From: Symbiodinium natans
Taxonomy: Eukaryota; Sar; Dinophyceae; Suessiales; Symbiodiniaceae
Assembly: GCA_905221605.1 (NCBI GenBank)
Contig: CAJNDS010000353.1
Coordinates: 93,501 to 157,500 of the forward strand
Direction: 5' to 3'
Length of the DNA stretch: 64,000 nucleotides
Part shown: piece by piece, positions 10,801-20,560 of the stretch
How the letters are laid out: each line of letters begins with the position of its first letter
How positions within the stretch are numbered: the stretch's first letter is position 1
Translations under genes and position numbers: made by a program
The notes under the pieces: model-generated
What the model was told of the DNA's origin: nothing
Databases searched by the model: none
What the model saw: only the letters and a program-made list of their open reading frames with translations

Positions 10801-13800
10801 TCGGCCATGGTCCAGGCTTTTGCCTCGAAGGTGGGCAATTTCATTCCGGTGAGAGTCGAGAAGAGCGAAAGCGGTGCTTTCGAGACCTTAGAGAACGCTG
10901 CTGAGTTCGCTATCGAGCAGAATGAGCCCGTGGGTTGGGCAATCTCTGTTCCCTTCGAAGGTCCTGTGATCCCGTACCTCCAGCCTCGCAGGGAGCAAAT
11001 GACCAGCCCAGAAGCGGCATGCCCCTCCGGGCTTGGAGGGCCTCGAGTGAGCCCCGAGAAGCCCTTCGTCCTGCTTCCTGATGTCGTTCTCATGTTGACA
11101 GCTCAGGGTAGCGACGAGGGCTCTGCATCCGTGAGCTTGCCCGTCACTTACGAGGGCCTCGACTCACGCCACAAACTCGAGATTGCCAGGCCGCTACAGC
11201 AGAGCTTGAGAGCCTGCAACGTCATCGCGTCTTGGAAGCCTGATTCCACTCAGACGGCTTTTCCCCGGATGGCAGTCAAGAAGGGTGAGCTGGTGGAGGT
11301 CTTGCGTCGGGAGCCGACCGGTTGGACCTACGGCACCAAGATCGAGAGCATGATGGAATCCAGGCGGAGACTGGTTTCCGGTGCCCAAATCCACCAAGCG
11401 CAGGGCTGGTTTCCAGATTGGACACTTGAGTATGACCCCTCAACTTGGACTGAGAAGTGCGTGGACCAGTTTACCGTCTTACCCGAGGAGCTAAAGGGCC
11501 TTAGCCGGCTCGTGGAGCAAGGGGACTACGGCGAGGCAGTGTACCACTGCTACGTAGACGTCTTTGCGGAGACATCGGGCCTTCTCACATGGAACAAGGA
11601 GTTTGTTGTAGGCCGAAGCCTGACGGCGCAACATCTCTTCACCATCGAGGACAAGGATAGCAAACACACAAGCCAGTACTTCAATCAGGGAGATTGGATG
11701 CTGGAAGCCCGGTCCTTGGATGAGGCCTTCGATTGGCGCACCACACCCGTGCTACATGCCGAGCGTCACAACCAAGTGCCCCTTGGGCCGAAGAGGCTTC
11801 TTCGCAACATGAAGCCCGTGAAATCGTCCGGGATGAAGACCTGTGAGCTGGAGGAACATTGCAGGAAGCATGGATTCCGGCTCCTGTCTCACCAGCACAT
11901 GCCAGAATCACTGCACCCGGGGCACTTCACACACCACGATTACAGCGACAATCTGCACACGTTTCTTCGGCCTGTGGGGCATCGGATCCGAGGTCGCCAG
12001 GACCGGGACTCGAAGTTCTTGGCCCGACTGCGACTTGGACTTCCGGCACACTTGCGTGCCGGCAAGAAGGAGGTCTCCATAACCGACACGGAGAAGGAAA
12101 CGGTCATCTTTAAGCTGGAGCTGACGGGAGCGGTCACTGTGACTCGGAGTAACGTCAAGCTGGCCTCCTTGCCACCTGGCCACCAACCAAGCATCCAGAG
12201 GAAGAAGGACGGCGCCTGCACCTTGGCGTTGCCGCATGGAGAGCAGGTGAGCCTCTCTGCTGCGGAGGCCCGGCGATCCTTGAAGGCAATCAACGAGATC
12301 TTTCAGCAGTCTGAGCAGCCAAAAGAGGAGAAAGAGGAGTCGGAGTCGAAGCATAGTATGGAGAGTTACACGACGAACGTCCTTGTCATCCGTTTCGACA
12401 GAGACGGCCAGGTGGTGTGGGCTGCCCCAGAGCTGATCTCCTCTTGGAGCCAGCCTGGACAACTCCTCTTCGTGGTGAAGTTGGACGCTTCCGATACGCT
12501 GGTTCCTGTGCGGGTGCCCTGCTTCGACTTGCGCTTCGAAATGGAGACTGCCTGGTTCCCTTGCAAGACTCTGGCAGGCCTCCATGGCGTAAAGAGCGAG
12601 CAGCTCAAGACGGTGGTCTACGACTCGGTCTCTCTGGAAGAAGGCAGTGAGGACGCCACCTCAGGTTCGGCCCTAGCAGGCCCGGATGGTTACTGGAAAC
12701 CCATACCTGTCTCGAAGCATGCCTTCTGCTGTCGGCTGATGAAGCTGAAAGGCACCGCCAAATTCGACAGGCCTCGTACCGACAGCTGGTACCGCTCGGC
12801 TCTTGAGGACACTTTCCCGGAGATTGCCACACTCCCGCTGCTGCAAGGTCCTCTTGGTGCGGACTACTATTTCGTCAAGAGCTTCTTTCTGGACAGGTGC
12901 ATGAACCTCAGACAGGAGCTGGTGCTGGAGGACAAGAACGTTGGCCTTGTGAAAGGGCACGTGGAAATCGACGAGGTCGAGGAGCCAGTGCAGGCTCAGG
13001 TCGGGACGATCCCCATAGAACGGCTCTGGGTCAAGAAGTTCTATGTCGTGGACGTCTGCATCTTGACAGTTCGTGGCGTGGCAGAAGCACTCCAAGATCC
13101 GTATTTAGAAGTGGGTATTCGTGGCAATGAGGAGAGCTTCGTGAAGAAGCCTGCGTGCCTGGTGCATGAAGACGTCCCCGGCTGTGACTTCTACACAAGC
13201 CTCTCTTTCGAAATGATGCTACCCAGCAGCTGTGAGCTGATCTTCCGTCTCTATACAAGTGGTATCTTCGGCGCGACACTTATTGGAGAGAACTTGCTGG
13301 ACATCGAAGATCGGCATGTGGCACAGCTAAGTAAGAAGCTGCGCCAGGCATCAAATGAGCAGTGGCTCCGACAGAACATGTCCCCAGAATCGGACATTGA
13401 GGTGACTTTCGAAGACCTTGAGAGTTCTGAGCGGGCCTGGCTCGAACCCACGCTGCCCAGGAGTCGGCCATATGCCAAGCGGCAAAGCACTCGGCTTTTC
13501 GACCCGCACAGCAAAGAGGAGGCCATGGCCTTCCAGCGTCGCCTGGGCATGCGAGGACCCAGCGCCATCGAGACGTGGCCCCTGCGCAGTCCGGAAGGCC
13601 TCCGCACTGGGGCACTTCGGCTGTGGATGGATGTCTCTACGCAAGAAGAAGTGGTGCCGGATGTTGTCTTCAAGGAGCACAAGCACGTGACCTTGCAACT
13701 GCGGGTAAAACTGGAGTCCGTCACGGGCATCGCAGTCTTTCGGGATAAAGGACAGAGGAACGATGCCTTTGTGAAGCTGGACTTCGTTTCGAAGAGTGTA

Positions 13801-14415
13801 GGCAGGGAGCGGGTTCGTGAGTCCAAGCCATCTGAGGCACATAAGTGGGCAAGAAGCACAGCATCGTTTTGCCAACTCTTGATTTTCGAGCTGACGACTC
13901 CAGTTCAGTATTGTGGGCTCACGGTGACGTTGATGGACCAGGACACCATCACCGGCCCCGAAGAGATCTACGCGCCCAAGGTCGTACCCCTCGAGATTCT
14001 CGCCGCGAGCGCAGCGCAAGGTGAGAGGGCACCTGTGGCCTACGACGTAGTTTTCGACAGGCACCCGGTCAATCACCAATTGGATGAAGGACGTGGGTTC
14101 TGGTGCTGCAAAAGAGCTCCCAGACCCAAGCCACCCCCAAAGCACGCGACGCTGCACATGGAGCTCCAGATGGTGACCTTGGAAGAAGCAGCAAGCCAAG
14201 ATCTTCCTCAGGAAGGCCGCTATGCAACACCCCAAGACCGGATAGACTGGGCTTCTGCCGCGATTCACCCAGTGGAGTTCATGAAGATCTTTCTTGGGCC
14301 GAAGCGGGAGGCTCGCATCAAATGTTACGGCGCAACCTGCATAATGACGGTGATCTGTTTGGCCTTTCTTGGCATGACTTGGCTGATCATGCAAATCGTC
14401 AGTCCGCTGATCTGA
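7888..14415 (+). CDS. Ferlin-like multi-C2-domain membrane protein
   Basis: A single uninterrupted frame encodes about 2,175 residues. I start at the ATG at 7888 (MSGVGMLQAQ); the frame is open 15 codons further up but only from a GTG. Ferlins are tail-anchored proteins with several C2 domains that act in Ca2+-triggered membrane fusion and repair. Visible here: a C2-like segment near residues 45-135; another near 380-510; a well-formed C2 near 730-830 with SDPDGLADP and MLDKDEVG, which supply acidic Ca2+-loop residues; C2-like segments near 1715-1815 and 1930-2045; and a C-terminal hydrophobic helix (about 2149-2170) a few residues from the end, preceded by a GPKREARIKCYG stretch typical of the ferlin membrane-proximal region. 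Around residues 1110-1185 an SH3-like segment has VKKGELVEVLRR, GWTYG and GWFPDWTLEY. A Gly-Ser-Lys-Glu mini-repeat lies near residue 585. Length fits the family (about 1,700-2,200). The lack of introns contrasts with the kinase at 41-45 kb. Confidence 0.8.
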   Translation: MSGVGMLQAQAQMARMVPGPSFELPSCNLPKECLSNEVVLDAEENEEEAHVQMNLLRLCIHHGKRMPREPLSLEVVLNDEKVLVSEPAPPCPFPVWNFLVEQEVLASRTAAVKVRVMSGSGFFAKVVGSCAFACSIKPVQREEVPLKVGNTGIFFCSAETDEGPLLVIAYQLGDPEARKTDLEYVADLNLRDLDRRIYRIYAEPRTLGFHAPMPSKVSIKVALVKSSEDSDAIPSVIAAKQTRGLNGMPGKLGQKLDRTCEFFFEESAAFNWELYENGLGLDEYKLQLEAFLSSDGHETCVGRWYESLKLLLDSIEENGLKLNFRAILHEIKGTKTTGEVEILLDIHDVDMPSKPPPLAVEHKSMLTAKRGKFSAGLTVDTFYMHVGAIGLNASSPFLKVRSDRESKKVHDFQWSEAYPNMGYFSGGFEVRTSSTSSRAVLEVYSDDSQTQLLGKVVLAETSAERLPLWRHMYGAARGATQEEADEMAHKRRTPSTYQGSLYISFGRFSGHIRGLMEKMLATRRHVRLRARLLRGMYLLRYKNTRVKVLIRVPGCYGPYGSEDVLRFPALVDEEGLARFQEGSEGSKEGSKEGSEKFVDMEMTADAGTAYVYVVREGEESWPPEVFGQLPILKDPKTFHEVHWVRLSCDRSVVSIAEDFEEFAGFFSGTSTLEQLEAPLVSETAPSSSWGCCTGCTQLPQDEEHLQEISADFSVQPMPAKLASPLPALTGKFSPVYCHVDILAARSLPTSDPDGLADPIFEVQVEHLVARSLDETRKTLNPTFLQRVVLGPLPIAVDADGQLAAQQIPPIVVRMLDKDEVGGGGVVLFSKCEVMGQAVITDAQLLQAKPGEEQDLNHLHVAKWYGLRSDVRKVFEARSLSPAWARRPRVLLAAAFSLSKDVQSVGHDGKEAVQKIYTQEVKNYKIKLDLLGMRELEHPDVHGLELSMPPFCSGYAKPTLLPVTQNFTGKYDSAMVQAFASKVGNFIPVRVEKSESGAFETLENAAEFAIEQNEPVGWAISVPFEGPVIPYLQPRREQMTSPEAACPSGLGGPRVSPEKPFVLLPDVVLMLTAQGSDEGSASVSLPVTYEGLDSRHKLEIARPLQQSLRACNVIASWKPDSTQTAFPRMAVKKGELVEVLRREPTGWTYGTKIESMMESRRRLVSGAQIHQAQGWFPDWTLEYDPSTWTEKCVDQFTVLPEELKGLSRLVEQGDYGEAVYHCYVDVFAETSGLLTWNKEFVVGRSLTAQHLFTIEDKDSKHTSQYFNQGDWMLEARSLDEAFDWRTTPVLHAERHNQVPLGPKRLLRNMKPVKSSGMKTCELEEHCRKHGFRLLSHQHMPESLHPGHFTHHDYSDNLHTFLRPVGHRIRGRQDRDSKFLARLRLGLPAHLRAGKKEVSITDTEKETVIFKLELTGAVTVTRSNVKLASLPPGHQPSIQRKKDGACTLALPHGEQVSLSAAEARRSLKAINEIFQQSEQPKEEKEESESKHSMESYTTNVLVIRFDRDGQVVWAAPELISSWSQPGQLLFVVKLDASDTLVPVRVPCFDLRFEMETAWFPCKTLAGLHGVKSEQLKTVVYDSVSLEEGSEDATSGSALAGPDGYWKPIPVSKHAFCCRLMKLKGTAKFDRPRTDSWYRSALEDTFPEIATLPLLQGPLGADYYFVKSFFLDRCMNLRQELVLEDKNVGLVKGHVEIDEVEEPVQAQVGTIPIERLWVKKFYVVDVCILTVRGVAEALQDPYLEVGIRGNEESFVKKPACLVHEDVPGCDFYTSLSFEMMLPSSCELIFRLYTSGIFGATLIGENLLDIEDRHVAQLSKKLRQASNEQWLRQNMSPESDIEVTFEDLESSERAWLEPTLPRSRPYAKRQSTRLFDPHSKEEAMAFQRRLGMRGPSAIETWPLRSPEGLRTGALRLWMDVSTQEEVVPDVVFKEHKHVTLQLRVKLESVTGIAVFRDKGQRNDAFVKLDFVSKSVGRERVRESKPSEAHKWARSTASFCQLLIFELTTPVQYCGLTVTLMDQDTITGPEEIYAPKVVPLEILAASAAQGERAPVAYDVVFDRHPVNHQLDEGRGFWCCKRAPRPKPPPKHATLHMELQMVTLEEAASQDLPQEGRYATPQDRIDWASAAIHPVEFMKIFLGPKREARIKCYGATCIMTVICLAFLGMTWLIMQIVSPLI

Positions 14416-15712
14416 GCTGCAATCGGATTTTGGCTCACATGGTTCACCAACATGCGACCATGTGGTGCGGATTCTCCGCGGCGCAAAGTAAGCCGCAGAG
14501 TTCCGCAGGTGCTTTCGGCTCGGCGTTCAGTTTTCGAAGAACCTGGCTCCAACGGAGGGGCTGTGGAAAAAAGCTGCATGTATTGTCCATAAGCAGGTGT
14601 GCACGCTGCGTTGGCAGGTTGATGGTTCCAGACGGTTCCAGATCTGCTGGCGGCCGGTGCACGGTAGCGACAGGGGCCAACGCTGTGTTTTTAAAGCATC
14701 GTCGTCAACATCAGTTCTATTCTTATCCATTGTCGAAGGCACTGGCACAGCTGTTTTCGTGTTTGAAGATTTTGAAGAGCCTTGCACCGGGGCTGTTCCT
14801 AATCTTTCCTTCTAGTGCATGACACCTTTGCCGCTCTCCCGATGGTTTTTCTTGGGTCTTCGTGCTTGCAATGCATGAGTTTCAGGATGACAGAGTCACC
14901 ATCCATAATTCTTCAAGCGGTTGCAATAACTTAATAACGCGGACCCTTCTACATGCTGGAGTTCTCACCTGAGCTCGATGCCAGCTGCCTATCGCCTAGA
15001 CATGCTGAGGAATCCCAAGTTTGCTTACCTGGGCATGTTTGCTGCCAGATGTTGAGCGTTTACATGACCAGTAGCAAATCGCCGCGCGGTTTACGTGCGG
15101 TCTGTAGGGGGCTCAAAAACAGAAAGTGTCAGTGCAAGGAGGAGAGACGTCTTCGTAAGCTCAGCTTGGGATCTCTCTCAGCTCCGGCGAAGTTCTGCAA
15201 GAGCAAGGCTCTTTGAGCCGTCGCAAAGTGTGTCCGCGGGCATCGTTTGTTTTTTTTGCTCCTACCAACTTTGGTTCATTGATGTTTCTGTGACCATGGC
15301 GGGCATGGCAGGGGCGGCGGGCAACAGCATTGCTCCCATCTCCATCTTCTACGCTGTGCTCAAAGAGTGCAACATGTGCTTGCACCTCGCATGATGAATC
15401 TTGTGTTGCTGTATGCCGTCATTGTGCTTGTTGCTGCGTTGAATGGCAAGCTTACTTACCATCAATCCCAGTATTTCTTTACAAGGTTTTCGTGGAGGCT
15501 GCAGCAGTCGAACGTCTTCTTTCACACTCGTCTTGGGCTTTATGCGGAGGGCCTTCGTAACTTGCAGGACCACGAGATCCCTAGATTTCTAGATTGCAGC
15601 GCAGTACGAAGGCCCGACATAGTTCCTAGTATTTCCTAGTGCTCAAACGCTGAAGTTTCCTGAAATGCTAAAGCCTGAGACATCCTGGTTTTCCATGGAT
15701 ACATGGCAGAAG
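14416..15712. other. 3' flank of ferlin, no gene recognised
   Basis: Only short open frames on both strands. No repeat or RNA gene was identified. Confidence 0.45.
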
Positions 15713-16186
15713 ATCTGCGACAAAGGGTCCTATCGTCACAGCAGGCTGGCGGTGCTCCCACTTCGGCTTCAAGTGCACAGGGATTTCTCCCACTCGCAGC
15801 CTTTGCCCTGCCGCTTGCATTCGGCATGATGCGCATCACCCGGTGCACCAATGTGTGCACTTGCTTTGGTCACCCGCTCTCTCGAACATTGGGCGGATCC
15901 CGAAAGTGCGCACAGAGGCTTGGCTTGGGGCACTGAGCGCCCGACGCCTGCGAGCTTTAGCCGCTTGCCTGGGTCGCCTGGCTGCCGCTGGCCGAGAGGC
16001 CAGTGGCCAGGGGCTGTTTTTGTGAGCTCGAGCCGCTCAAAGGAGAAAAAAAACGGGCGCATCTGCCTGCATCTGACCTGTCTTGGAGCCTCAGCTCGCG
16101 CACGACCCCTGCGCATGCAACACCCGAGTCACGCAATTTCAGCAGTAGGAAGTGATGGAAGTGCTGCCGCAGCCACGAGGGCCCAG
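15713..16186 (+). repeat. Direct repeat downstream of ferlin gene (right copy)
   Basis: Second copy of the 7250-7685 block, same orientation. It carries a few small insertions relative to the left copy, for example extra text after CTCGCGCACGACCCC. It ends about 10 bp before the start of segmental duplication copy A, so the edge of that duplication coincides with this repeat. Confidence 0.75.
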
Positions 16187-16564
16187 GTCTGCCAACGAAT
16201 CCCGAAGACGGAGCCATGCCACTGCTCTTTCCAGAAGCAGTGGATCTGCCGATGGCCCAGCTCGCAGTCAACTCATGATCCTTTGAAGGCTTTGAACTCC
16301 TCAAGCTCTCGTGCTGGCGCTTCGTGTGCTTTGCATCTGAGTCTTTTTTTGGTGGAGAAACAAGGCGCAACGGCGCCGTCAGAGAGCCGCCGTCGGCGCT
16401 CAAAGCAGCGTACGCAGCCGGCAAGCAGCACGAGGCGGGTTTCTCGTTGGACCTTTAGACTGCTCCGGTTGCAGCGGTCCCACGGGTATGCCGAGTACAT
16501 GCCACCTCATGCCACCTCATTTCCAGTCATTGTTTAATCCCGACAAGTGTGAGTTCAGGACGGC

Positions 16565-16747
16565 GTGCACCTCATCCTCCTCTTCCTGCTTGCCCTTGCG
16601 CTCACCACGCTGCTGCTGGGCTACTGGGCTGCCCATTATGAGCCACCCGTGCACAGCTCGCCTTGGATGTTGAGCGCCAAGTGCCCCAGGCTTCTACATC
16701 CGAGGGAAGTTCAGGCCAGTGACCGCAGTGACTGCAATGTAGCCTAA
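16565..16747 (+). CDS. Coding-like ORF with one membrane helix (copy A)
   Basis: From about 16565 a plus-strand frame encodes a strong hydrophobic helix (LILLFLLALALTTLLLGYW) followed by a short polar tail ending at 16747. No ATG lies at the start; the first codon is GTG, so this is more likely an exon than a complete gene. A short ATG frame at 16216-16278 (MPLLFPEAVDLPMAQLAVNS) lies upstream in another phase and may belong to the same gene. The same ORF is at 23638-23820 in copy B. Function unknown. Confidence 0.35.
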   Translation: MHLILLFLLALALTTLLLGYWAAHYEPPVHSSPWMLSAKCPRLLHPREVQASDRSDCNVA

Positions 16748-17195
16748 CCCCTATAGAAGCTACATATACTTCATGGCCTGTGAACCTTAAACGCTGAACC
16801 ATGCTAAGCCGCGAAGCACTTCATTGCATTGCTGGCACCCCAGCCGCAGGTCTGCTGGCAACGTCTTGCGCTGAGTTATGCTGAGTTGACTTGCTTGAGA
16901 ACCGGAATCACGACTAGCTGTAGGTCTTTCTGTGCCGTTACAAGGGTCAGCCACGATATGTCAACGGTTTAAGGGGTTACGAGGCGTGGCGGCGCAGTGC
17001 AGGGAAAGGTGGCTTATCGACACATGTCTGCTTGCAATTATAAGGGCATCCCTTTGAAAAAGGGGCTTGCGCTGCTCGAGTGATGCGGCACAGGGAATGC
17101 ACGACGACAACAGTGAAGTTGGCTGTCAAGCGAGATGGGTGTGGCGGAGGGTGAGCCGCGGGAAGCTCATGACAGGCGCGTGGCCCCTCGTCCTG

Positions 17196-17240
17196 CCCCC
17201 CCCCCCCCCCCCCCCCCCAAAGAAAAAAGAAAAAAAGAAC
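17196..17240. repeat. Poly-C run followed by A-rich run (copy A)
   Basis: About 22 consecutive C and then an A-rich stretch. The equivalent in copy B (24331-24374) has a different C and A length, the usual behaviour of a slippage-prone tract. Confidence 0.8.
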
Positions 17241-18148
17241 AATCAAAAAACAGAAATCATCTCACTTTTCGTGTATGGATGGTTTTCCCTGTGCCCCAAT
17301 GCCCCAATTTGTCCCGTTGTTCAGTTGGCGCCCCCCTCAGAAGTAGGAACTGGTGGACCATACCCTCGAGCCTAGTATGGATTTCAGCACTTGCCCCTGG
17401 CTGGCCAAGCTGCGCGCGTCGCGTCCACGCATGATGGGTGCTCACATCTGCACGGGCACAAGAGGGAGAAAACACACACTTGAGTTGGAGTCAAGTTGGC
17501 AAGAAAACATGCAGAACGGCGCGGAGCTCGAAGCAGGTACGTAGGGGCGGCGTCCCACCCCTATTTCACGGGTCAGGATGGGGGTCTTCATTGGCACCTG
17601 CCCCATTTCTTTCCGCAGGTGCCCCTTGCTGAGAACAACACGCGAAAACATTGAGAACTTGAGCGCGGACCCTGCCCCCTGCTGAGAACAACACGCGAAA
17701 ACATTGAGAACTTGAGCCCGGACCACATGTTCACAAACCCTGGCATTTACAACGCGTACCGAAACTAGCGACAACATTGTGCATTGAGCTCCGCTATCCT
17801 TGGTCCCAGGGAATCCCACACACACACACACACACACACGTGTCCGAGATTATGTGGGAGTTGGTACTGGGCATCAAGCTGGTGACTCATTGTGGCCGAG
17901 GCCCAGACTCAGAATCCCGAGAATCGGGTCTCCCAGCATGGCGCTTAATGGGCTTCTGTTGTGGTATGCTGGAGGTGCGCGGTGTGATTCACATGAGTCT
18001 CGCATGAGTTTCGTGTGCAATTTGCATCTTTCCATCTGACCGCACAGCCTGCGCAGCCTGAGGGGCGGGCGTGGTGATGTCGGGGCCCCTGCGTTGCCTG
18101 ACGTTCGGAGTGCACTGTTCAGTCTTCTGAGATCAGGCCCTTCTCAAC

Positions 18149-18402
18149 ATGGAGGAGGGCCGGCTTCCCGCGCAGGCGGCGGGGCCTGAGGCGGCTGCAC
18201 CGGAGGCGGCGGGGCCGGAGGCGTCGCAAGACAACCGATTTTGCCGCCTGCTACCCTTGCTGTTCCAAGCCTGGCCACTTGCTGTTCACCTGAAGCTTCG
18301 CAGGTGGACCGTGACGAGGTCACGGAGCTGGAGTCCGTCGTGGGCTGGGCATATGTGATTGCTGCGCTGGTTTCGACAGCCAATGACGGCATGAGCTCAT
18401 AA
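18149..18402 (+). CDS. Small coding-like two-exon gene (copy A)
   Basis: An ATG at 18149 (context CAACATGG) opens an Ala/Glu/Gly-rich frame beginning MEEGRLPAQAAGPEAAAPEA. In another phase, about 18305-18402, a frame reads VDRDEVTELESVVGWAYVIA and ends ANDGMSS-stop. The words CGTCGCA near 18225 and CTTCGCAG near 18300 would let the two join as ...EASQVDRDE... if about 75 nt are removed as an intron. The product would be roughly 60 residues. No family recognised. The opposite strand also has a long Pro-rich open frame here, which I read as a shadow of the Ala/Glu repeat. An identical arrangement sits at 26517-26770. Confidence 0.3.
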
Positions 18403-18403
18403 G

Positions 18404-18936
18404 TCACAAGGAACCGCGGACCTTGCCTGGGACCTGAGGTGGGCTGGATGCTCTACAGCCGCGAGTGCCTTCGCCAGCACCGTCGCGGCCGCAACCAGGC
18501 CCGCTTGCAAGGGGCTTGCACAGTGCGAAGTCAACAACACGTGACAGCAAGTGGGTGTTTACATGCAAGCTTGCAGTCCAAGAGTCCAGGAGCTTCGGCG
18601 GGAGGTCCGGCAGGCCCCTGGCATCCTCTGACCTACAAATGTTCAAACTTATAAGCTCTTGACTCTTGTCAATTTCGTCAATTTCGGGTCCTAGCCAAAG
18701 GCGCAAAGGCCGGTCGCTGACGTGGAGGCGCCCGTCCGGCGCTACGTCCCAGGTGATGTCCCAAGCCTCGCCCCACGCGTCGAAGGACCCCACCGCCTTC
18801 GAGGACGGCCCGCCCAGCGAGGCAGAGGCGCGCCCCAGGGTCCTGGTCTTGTTTCTGTCTCCTTTTCCCAAACCTTCAGCTGGTGAAGGGCGACAGGCCC
18901 TTCGGCGATGATGACGGCCTGCCTGACCCCATTGCT

Positions 18937-18978
<42 letters not shown>

Positions 18979-19490
18979 AGAGAGAGAGAGAGGGGGGGAG
19001 AGCGCGTGCCAACGCGCACGAACTATAGGAAGCCCAGGTACTCGTAGAATCACCTGGAACCACCCACGGGCTTGCTGAGCGAACCAAATGCCCAGATCTT
19101 CGGACGTTTGTGCTATTTGTGTTTCAGGGCTTCGGCAGAGATGTTTCTGGGCTTCGAGGTTCTTGTGGATGTTTGCCCGAACATCACATTCAAGGGGCCA
19201 AACATCAGGGGCTCCTGACTGAACGTCCGGGCGAGCATCCCGATCACCCTGCGCTGAACGCTTGTTGCGGACAACATGCCAGCCATGAGCTGTCGTTCCT
19301 TGTAGAAGATGCTTTGGGGTGTCCCGCAATTTGATGTTGTAGCCTCGGTTGTGAGCTTTGGGGCGGCTGGAGGCTGCTCTGTTGAAAGTGCTCGGGCCAG
19401 GCTGGGAGACCTTCTCCGCAAGCGCCCTGCGCAGCGCCAGTTTGCCGGACTGGGCCATGGCCGAGGACTGGGATGCTTCGCGTTTATCAT
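18404..19490 (-). CDS. Minus-strand coding-like exons, unknown gene (copy A)
   Basis: Two minus-strand frames look like protein. One, around 19350-19113, contains YKERQLMAGMLSATSVQRRV and then RTFSQEPLMFGPLNVMFGQ. The other, around 18800-18540, contains WGEAWDITWDVAPDGRLHV and GPEIDEIDKSQELISLNI. Between them lies the GA/CT tract at 18942-19003, which only yields Leu-Ser runs and is presumably intronic. Exon borders cannot be fixed. No domain recognised. The copy-B version differs by a one-base change in length (see 26772-27859) that shifts the first frame. Confidence 0.35.
18942..19003. repeat. (GA)n microsatellite with G7 interruptions (copy A)
   Basis: GA repeats interrupted twice by GGGGGGG. 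The copy-B equivalent is at 27309-27371 with almost the same layout. Confidence 0.9.
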
Positions 19491-19551
19491 CTTATATCCT
19501 TGCCGCGTCCCTTTTCTCAGTCAGCATCAGTCAGCAGTCAGCGTGTGAAGA

Positions 19552-20061
19552 TTGTTGCTGAGGAGGACGCCGGCGCCAGTGCTTCCAACACCTCGGAAAG
19601 CTACTCTGCGGGCTCGGGTGCCTAAAGCACCCCTGGCGCGGCACCTGCTGCAGAGCTGCCACAGAGCTGCTGCAGAGTGCGCTCCAGCGCTCTTGGATCA
19701 GAAAACAGCGGTCGAAATGAGGGCCGAGCATTCCGGCACTTCAACCAAGACTACCGATCTTCGTGTGCATGACATCTCAGGGAGTTCCTGCGTCAGCTTC
19801 GAGCTCCAGAGCTCCACCTCCGAACTTCGAAACTTCGATGCTGATTGCCTTTTTCTGGATGCAGCTGCTCGTGGGAAGAGGCCCAACTTTGAGGCAGACA
19901 TTTGTGTCGGGCCTTTGGCAAGCTCAGCGAAGGTGAATGGACCTTCCGTGGTGCTTGTGTTCCACAAGCAACAAGATCGAGCAATTGTGCGAACTGTCAA
20001 ACTTCGGCAAAGAACGGAGTTGCCCTTACAGCAACGGCGGCCTGCATTTGTGATGGCTTGA
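19552..20061 (+). CDS. Duplicated 169-codon ORF, unknown (copy A)
   Basis: A plus-strand frame of about 169 codons starts at a non-ATG codon; the first in-frame ATG is near 19717, giving MRAEHSGTSTKTTDLRVHD. The middle part has plausible protein character (for example SELRNFDADCLFLDAAARG and NGPSVVLVFHKQQDRAIVR). Its end runs into the 227-bp tandem repeat, so the C-terminus is repeat-derived. The copy-B ORF (27921-28430) differs by one residue by eye (Ser to Phe in the GPLAS-AKV region). It may be an exon or a chance frame. Confidence 0.3.
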   Translation: MLLRRTPAPVLPTPRKATLRARVPKAPLARHLLQSCHRAAAECAPALLDQKTAVEMRAEHSGTSTKTTDLRVHDISGSSCVSFELQSSTSELRNFDADCLFLDAAARGKRPNFEADICVGPLASSAKVNGPSVVLVFHKQQDRAIVRTVKLRQRTELPLQQRRPAFVMA

Positions 20062-20560
20062 TGCTGCGAGACTGGATTTCAGAACGCAAGCTGAAGCATG
20101 TTCACCCGTGGTCTGGGTCTCAGCAGGTCGAGGACGACGCGCACGCCGCTCAACCTTGAATCAATCTGGCAAAGCAGGGCGCCAGGATATCCATGCGGCG
20201 CCTTGTCTCGCAACGCTTGATTGCATGCCCCTTGATGCAAAGAACGCTGAGTCAGGACCATTGTTTGGGAAAGCAAACTTCGGCAAAGAACGGAGTTGCC
20301 CTCACCGCAACGGCAGCCTGCATTGGGATATCCCTGTACACCCGAAAGATGTGGCTCTCTCACGCCTCGGCAAGTGGGACCTTGTCTCGCACAACGCTTG
20401 ATTTGGTGCAAAGAACGCTGGGTCAGGATCTCACATTGTTTGGGCCAGCAAACTTCGGCAAAGAACGGAGTTGCCCTTGCCGCAACGGCGTCCTGCGTTT
20501 GTGATGGCTTGATGCTGCGAGACTGGGTCTCAGAACGCCAGCTTGAGCATATTGACCAGT
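19992..20560 (+). repeat. 227-bp tandem repeat family, short array (copy A)
   Basis: Two to three partial units of the repeat that is expanded at 28371-29640. Shared words are CTTCGGCAAAGAACGGAGTT, GATGGCTTGATGCTGCGAGA and CACCCGAAAGATGTGGCTCT. The copy-A units are more diverged from one another and differ in length. Confidence 0.8.

Noticed and set aside
13351-14394. Long minus-strand open frame of 347 codons inside the ferlin gene
   Set aside because: It lies fully antisense to a strongly supported coding frame and has no motifs; it is a shadow of GC-rich codon use.
17135-17434. Proline-rich ORF over the poly-C run
   Set aside because: Produced by the homopolymer; the frame differs between the two duplicate copies because the run length differs.
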